Under the pieces are notes generated by a model, which made no database searches, was not told the DNA's origin, and saw only the letters and a list, made by a program, of their open reading frames with translations. This document shows positions 13,570 through 16,174 of a stretch of 16,174 nt of DNA, piece by piece. The DNA is from CAZRWH01 sp964603905 (lineage in GTDB: Bacteria > Patescibacteriota > Gracilibacteria > UBA1369 > UBA12470), in contig CAZRWH010000029.1 in assembly GCA_964603905.1 (NCBI GenBank), positions 1 to 16,174 on the forward strand, given 5' to 3'. Position 1 is the first letter of the stretch; each line of letters starts with the position of its first letter. Position numbers and translations under genes: made by a program.

Positions 13570-13878
13570 TTAAATTAAGTCCGAGAAGAAGAAGTTCATG
13601 TACAGTGCTGCCACGAAAATTATCGCTAGCAGGATAGTTAAGATAGCTCCCGATGTGCGCGACTGCAAGCCAATTTTGCTGAGTCCGATTTGGAAAGCGC
13701 TACCTCCGTAAATCAGTGCTGAAAGTAGGAACGGAAGGTCAAAAGTCTTGTGGACAAGTGAAGCCAATTCTGGCGAATAGTTATTTGCGAGCATAAGCAT
13801 GGAGCCGATATGCGCTGCTCCCGTTATTGCGAAGAATATAAACGAAACCTTATTGAGATTTTGTATGTTTGTTTCCAT
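13570..13878 (-). CDS. Small three-helix membrane protein
   Basis: A 102-residue protein with three hydrophobic segments at about 10-31 (VSFIFFAITGAAHIGSMLML), 46-66 and 74-98, joined by short polar loops; the C-terminus is SDLI. I do not recognise the family. It leads the operon with the RibL-like gene, ftsX and recO. The ATG at 13878 lies 8 bases after a perfect TATAAT, so it is probably translated from a leaderless mRNA. The stop is one base before the next start. Confidence 0.7.
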   Translation of the reverse strand: METNIQNLNKVSFIFFAITGAAHIGSMLMLANNYSPELASLVHKTFDLPFLLSALIYGGSAFQIGLSKIGLQSRTSGAILTILLAIIFVAALYMNFFFSDLI

Positions 13879-13896
13879 CAGGAGAGATTATACAAT
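13869..13896 (+). promoter_or_regulatory. Divergent plus-strand promoter overlapping the operon promoter
   Basis: TTGTTT (13869-13874), 16 bp, TACAAT (13891-13896). Eleven bases later lies ATG 13908, which is in frame with the tandem-repeat gene. The hexamers are weaker than those on the minus strand, and a second promoter lies 48 bp downstream. Confidence 0.4.
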
Positions 13897-13915
13897 AGTA
13901 GGTAGGTATGGACAA
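13887..13915 (-). promoter_or_regulatory. Promoter of the minus-strand ftsX-recO operon
   Basis: Minus strand: TTGTCC (13915-13910), exactly 17 bp, then perfect TATAAT (13892-13887). Only 8 bases separate the -10 from ATG 13878. The box shares bases with a plus-strand -10, TACAAT (13891-13896). Confidence 0.7.
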
Positions 13916-13916
13916 C

Positions 13917-13944
13917 TTGTGTTTTCTGGGTTTGGTGATAGTAT
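13917..13944 (+). promoter_or_regulatory. Promoter of the tandem-repeat protein gene, extended -10
   Basis: TTGTGT (13917-13922), 16 bp, then TGa-TAGTAT with the hexamer at 13939-13944. The -10 ends 8 bases before ATG 13953, the same arrangement as at panC. This is the reason I prefer 13953 as the start codon. Confidence 0.5.
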
Positions 13945-13952
13945 TTCCTCCT

Positions 13953-14792
13953 ATGAAAAATGCACCAGGTGAAAATCCGGCGTTCGAGGCTCGTGAAGCT
14001 GAGGTACTTCTTAGTTTGGGGTCGGATATTATTAAGGGGATTCCGATTAAGACGTTGCAGCAGGCTCTGAGTGGTGATGAGAAGGCGAAGACGAGAGCTT
14101 CTGGTTGTGTGATTCGATCAGCTTGGGATTATGTCGAGCGTTTAAAAGGTGAACCTGTTGTTGACGCGGTTACAGATCCTGAAGTCCGAGCAATTATTGA
14201 CCGATTTGATCAGTTGCGTGAGGAGGTTCACCAGGCAATTGCTTCTCAAGAGTGGGAGAGGGCTCTTGTTGCGAGTCAGGCGATTGTTGTTGAGGTAATT
14301 GAGGAGTGTAGTAGGAAATATCAGGAGATGGGGTGTCCGTTAGATCTGCATGATTTGGATGATTTTATGACGAGGATGGGGTTGCCGCCGGTAATTGAAA
14401 AACCAGCGTTCGAGGCTCGTGAAGCTGATGTGCTTCTGAGTTTGGGGTCTGATATGTTGAATGCTGTCCCGATAGAGATTTTGAGGTCTATAGTTAATGG
14501 AGATGTGGATTTTTCTAAGGAGGAATCCATTGAAATATTGATTGAGTCGGATTGGGGAATCCCTTCTGTTTTTGAGCGAATTGCAGAATATGAAGGCGAG
14601 GTGGTTGATGCGGTTACGGATCCGGAGATTCGTGCAATCGTTGACCGATTTGATCAGTTGCGTGAGGAGGTTCACCAGGCGATTTCTGTTCAAGAATGGG
14701 AGAGAGCGCTTGTTGCGAGTGAGGCGATTGAGAGGGAGGTCATTGATGAATGTAGTAGGAGATATGAGGAGATGGGTTGTCCGGTGGGATAA
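13953..14792 (+). CDS. Unrecognised protein of two tandem repeat units
   Basis: A 279-residue soluble, acidic, helix-rich protein without signal or membrane segments. It is built of two homologous units, each running from PAFEAREA(E/D)VLLSLGSD to an EMGCP end. Unit 1 is about 142 residues including a linker (LDLHDLDDFMTRMGLPPVIE) and unit 2 about 129. The best conserved part is VDAVTDPE(V/I)RAI(I/V)DRFDQL, then REEVHQAI, then QEWERALVAS, then E(V)I(E/D)ECSR. The middle of each unit differs, and six codons more separate the conserved blocks in unit 2. I know no family with this pattern and assign no function. The start could be 13908 (adding 15 residues, MDNLCFLGLVIVFPP) if the upstream promoter is used. 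13953 gives a polar N-terminus that matches the linker style and fits its own extended -10. It stands alone between the divergent operon and gatC. Confidence 0.75.
   Translation: MKNAPGENPAFEAREAEVLLSLGSDIIKGIPIKTLQQALSGDEKAKTRASGCVIRSAWDYVERLKGEPVVDAVTDPEVRAIIDRFDQLREEVHQAIASQEWERALVASQAIVVEVIEECSRKYQEMGCPLDLHDLDDFMTRMGLPPVIEKPAFEAREADVLLSLGSDMLNAVPIEILRSIVNGDVDFSKEESIEILIESDWGIPSVFERIAEYEGEVVDAVTDPEIRAIVDRFDQLREEVHQAISVQEWERALVASEAIEREVIDECSRRYEEMGCPVG
13977..14402 (+). repeat. Tandem repeat unit 1 within the two-repeat protein gene
   Basis: The unit starts at PAFEAREAEVLL. It shares with unit 2 a 23-bp perfect block (13980-14002 = 14406-14428) and a 40-bp perfect block (14197-14236 = 14641-14680), with silent and missense differences around them. 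Confidence 0.9.
14403..14789 (+). repeat. Tandem repeat unit 2 within the two-repeat protein gene
   Basis: This is the second copy, beginning PAFEAREADVLL and ending EMGCPVG. It lacks the C-terminal linker of unit 1 and has an 18-bp longer distance between the two conserved blocks. Confidence 0.9.
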
Positions 14793-14800
14793 ATTGGGGC

Positions 14801-14829
14801 TTTAAAACGTGATAACGTCATGTTAAAAT
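14801..14829 (+). promoter_or_regulatory. Promoter of gatCA, extended -10
   Basis: TTTAAA (14801-14806), 17 bp, then TGt-TAAAAT with the hexamer at 14824-14829. The -10 ends 10 bases before the gatC ATG (14840), which predicts a leaderless or nearly leaderless mRNA. Confidence 0.6.
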
Positions 14830-14839
14830 CCTGGGCGTT

Positions 14840-15115
14840 ATGGCAAAAATCACAAAAACAGCAAAATTAGCTCATGTTCATTTAACTCCTGCAGAGGTTG
14901 AGAAGTTTGATCCTCAACTCGATGCAGTTTTTGGATACATGGACATATTGAACGAGGTTAATACCGATGATGTTGAACCAACTTCTCAGGTCACAGGTCT
15001 TACAAATGTGATGCGTGAAGATGAGATCGAAGATTTCTGTACTAAGGCGGAACTGCTTGAGCAGTCTCCATTGCCAGTTGAGCGAGGACAAATCAAAGTA
15101 AAGAAAGTTCTTTAA
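14840..15115 (+). CDS. gatC: Asp/Glu-tRNA amidotransferase subunit C
   Basis: A 91-residue small subunit of GatCAB, which converts Glu-tRNA(Gln) and/or Asp-tRNA(Asn) to the amide form. It wraps around GatA and stabilises it. The family pattern is clear: KTAKLAHVHLTPAEVEKFDPQL at the N-terminus, then ILNEVNTDDVEPTSQVTGLT, MREDEIEDF, and a C-terminal segment leading to LPVERGQIKVKKVL. The start is set by the -10 box 10 bases upstream; no Shine-Dalgarno is present. The stop TAA overlaps the gatA start by one base (TAATG), so the two subunits are translationally coupled. Confidence 0.93.
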   Translation: MAKITKTAKLAHVHLTPAEVEKFDPQLDAVFGYMDILNEVNTDDVEPTSQVTGLTNVMREDEIEDFCTKAELLEQSPLPVERGQIKVKKVL

Positions 15116-16174
15116 TGGATTTAATAAATCTGACAATTAGTGAGGCTCATGAAGGTCTCAAGTCTAAAAAATTCTCTTCTGAGGAGTTGACTCGTGCTTG
15201 TCTAGCGCGAATTGATGAGAGGAATTCAGAGGTAAATGCGTTCATTGAAGCTACTTCTGAAATTGCTCTTGAACAAGCGCGTCGTGTCGACTCTGAAGGC
15301 ATTAAGACGCCACTTTCTGGAATACCAATCGGGATCAAAGATAATTTCTGTGTTAAAGGATATGAATCGACAGCAGCGTCTAAAATCCTAAAAGGTTACA
15401 ACTCACCATACGATGCAACTTCGATCGCCAAGCTTCGTGAAGCTGGTGCGGTTTTCATCGGTCGCACTAACTGTGATGAGTTTGCTTGTGGGGCTTCCAC
15501 TGAGCACTCTTGTTATGGGCCGACTAAGAATCCTGTTGATCTTGAGTGTGTTCCAGGTGGGTCGAGCGGAGGAAGTGCGGCTTCGGTTGCGGATAAGATG
15601 TGTTTGGCGGCTTTGGGGACAGATACGGGAGGTTCGATTCGTCAGCCTGCAAGTTTTTGTGGGTGTGTTGGGCTTAAGCCGACTTACGGACGTGTTTCGC
15701 GTTTTGGTGTGATGGCTCTTGCGAGTAGTTGGGACACTATTGGTCCTTTTGGGAAATCTGTAGAAGATATTGCGCTTATGATGCAGGTTATGGCGGGACA
15801 AGATCGCAGGGATTCTACAACTCCTGATGCGGTTGTGCCTGATTATGCTGCTGCTCTTACTGGAGATGTTGATGGTCTCAAAATTGGAGTTCCTGCCGAG
15901 TATTTTGGAGAGGGGATTGATGAAGAGGTCAAAATGGCGACTATGGCGGCTTTGAAAGATTTGGAGAAAAAAGGTGCTAAACTTGTAAATCTGTCGCTTC
16001 CTATGACTAAATATGCGATTGCGACTTATTATATTTCGATGCCGGCTGAGCTTTCTGCGAATCTGGCACGGTATGATGGGATTCGTTATGGTCTCAAGCA
16101 AGATGAGGGATATGAACAAGTTCGTGGAGAAGGTTTTGGAGATGAAATTAAACGGCGAATTTTGATTGGAACTT
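15115..16174 (+). CDS. gatA: Asp/Glu-tRNA amidotransferase subunit A (3' end outside window)
   Basis: The catalytic amidase subunit of GatCAB, which releases ammonia from glutamine for tRNA-dependent amidation. 353 complete codons are visible of roughly 480. The amidase-signature triad is present: Lys75 (PIGIKDN), cis-Ser150 (PGGSSGGSAA) and nucleophile Ser174 (GTDTGGSIRQPAS), with the same spacing as Lys79/Ser154/Ser178 of S. aureus GatA. The segment TNCDEFACGASTEHSCYGPT carries Cys where the family often has Met or other residues, but no catalytic position is changed. The frame stays open to the last base of the window. The start ATG 15115 overlaps the gatC stop. gatB is not seen and may follow. 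A long open frame antisense to it (15403-16119) is a shadow. Confidence 0.95.
   Translation, partial: MDLINLTISEAHEGLKSKKFSSEELTRACLARIDERNSEVNAFIEATSEIALEQARRVDSEGIKTPLSGIPIGIKDNFCVKGYESTAASKILKGYNSPYDATSIAKLREAGAVFIGRTNCDEFACGASTEHSCYGPTKNPVDLECVPGGSSGGSAASVADKMCLAALGTDTGGSIRQPASFCGCVGLKPTYGRVSRFGVMALASSWDTIGPFGKSVEDIALMMQVMAGQDRRDSTTPDAVVPDYAAALTGDVDGLKIGVPAEYFGEGIDEEVKMATMAALKDLEKKGAKLVNLSLPMTKYAIATYYISMPAELSANLARYDGIRYGLKQDEGYEQVRGEGFGDEIKRRILIGT

Noticed and set aside
15403..16119. A 238-codon open frame antisense to gatA
   Set aside because: Its product is Ser/Arg/Asn/Thr-rich without domain motifs, and it lies opposite a fully conserved GatA sequence.
1..16174. Alternative genetic code with UGA as glycine
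   Set aside because: TGA ends panB and ftsX at family-typical C-termini, and glycines use GGN throughout.

Overview
The window looks like a piece of a streamlined bacterial genome, most likely Patescibacteria/CPR (possibly the Peregrinibacteria side). This is inference. It rests on shortened PanB and PanC, an HNH protein of a type I recall from such genomes, an archaeal-type RibL-like nucleotidyltransferase, very tight gene packing, and an almost complete lack of Shine-Dalgarno sequences. UGA is an ordinary stop (panB, ftsX), so the UGA=Gly code of Gracilibacteria/Absconditabacteria is excluded. It is a scaffold with two 100-N gaps (2286-2385 and 4031-4130). The second is probably false, because exactly the same 55 bases flank it on both sides.

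Layout. (1) 1-2202: a short possible gene tail, a terminator, and hppA on the minus strand, a K+-independent H+-pumping pyrophosphatase. (2) 2386-7327: a coenzyme A island on the plus strand: coaW (type II pantothenate kinase, 5' end lost in gap 1), a Yip1-like membrane protein, panB, panC, a putative lipoprotein and coaBC. Together these make pantoate, join it to beta-alanine, phosphorylate pantothenate and carry it to 4'-phosphopantetheine. panD, panE, coaD and coaE are not here. The island is split between panB and panC by a reverse-strand HNH endonuclease-like gene. (3) 7346-11537: a uridine-kinase-like P-loop kinase, a single-pass membrane protein with acidic N- and C-terminal parts, and a full-length RelA/SpoT (Rel) alarmone enzyme with a damaged hydrolase motif. 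(4) 13878-11516, minus strand: a tightly coupled operon of a small membrane protein, RibL-like adenylyltransferase, ftsX and recO, whose 3' end overlaps rel. (5) 13908-16174, plus strand: an unrecognised protein made of two tandem repeats, then gatC and gatA (GatA runs off the window).

The most notable pattern is in translation initiation. Extended -10 promoters (TGn plus a -10 hexamer) lie only about 8-10 nt upstream of the AUG of panC, the P-loop kinase, the tandem-repeat gene and gatC. Similar -10 boxes without the TGn lie 8-10 nt before rel and the 13878 minus-strand gene. These mRNAs should be leaderless or nearly so. Genes inside operons start at or next to the previous stop codon, again without a Shine-Dalgarno sequence. 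A second broad pattern is strand asymmetry: the plus strand stays G/T-rich even where genes lie on the minus strand, and this visibly changes the amino-acid make-up of the minus-strand proteins.

No rRNA, tRNA, CRISPR array or transposase was seen. No stretch over 300 bases lacks a gene.
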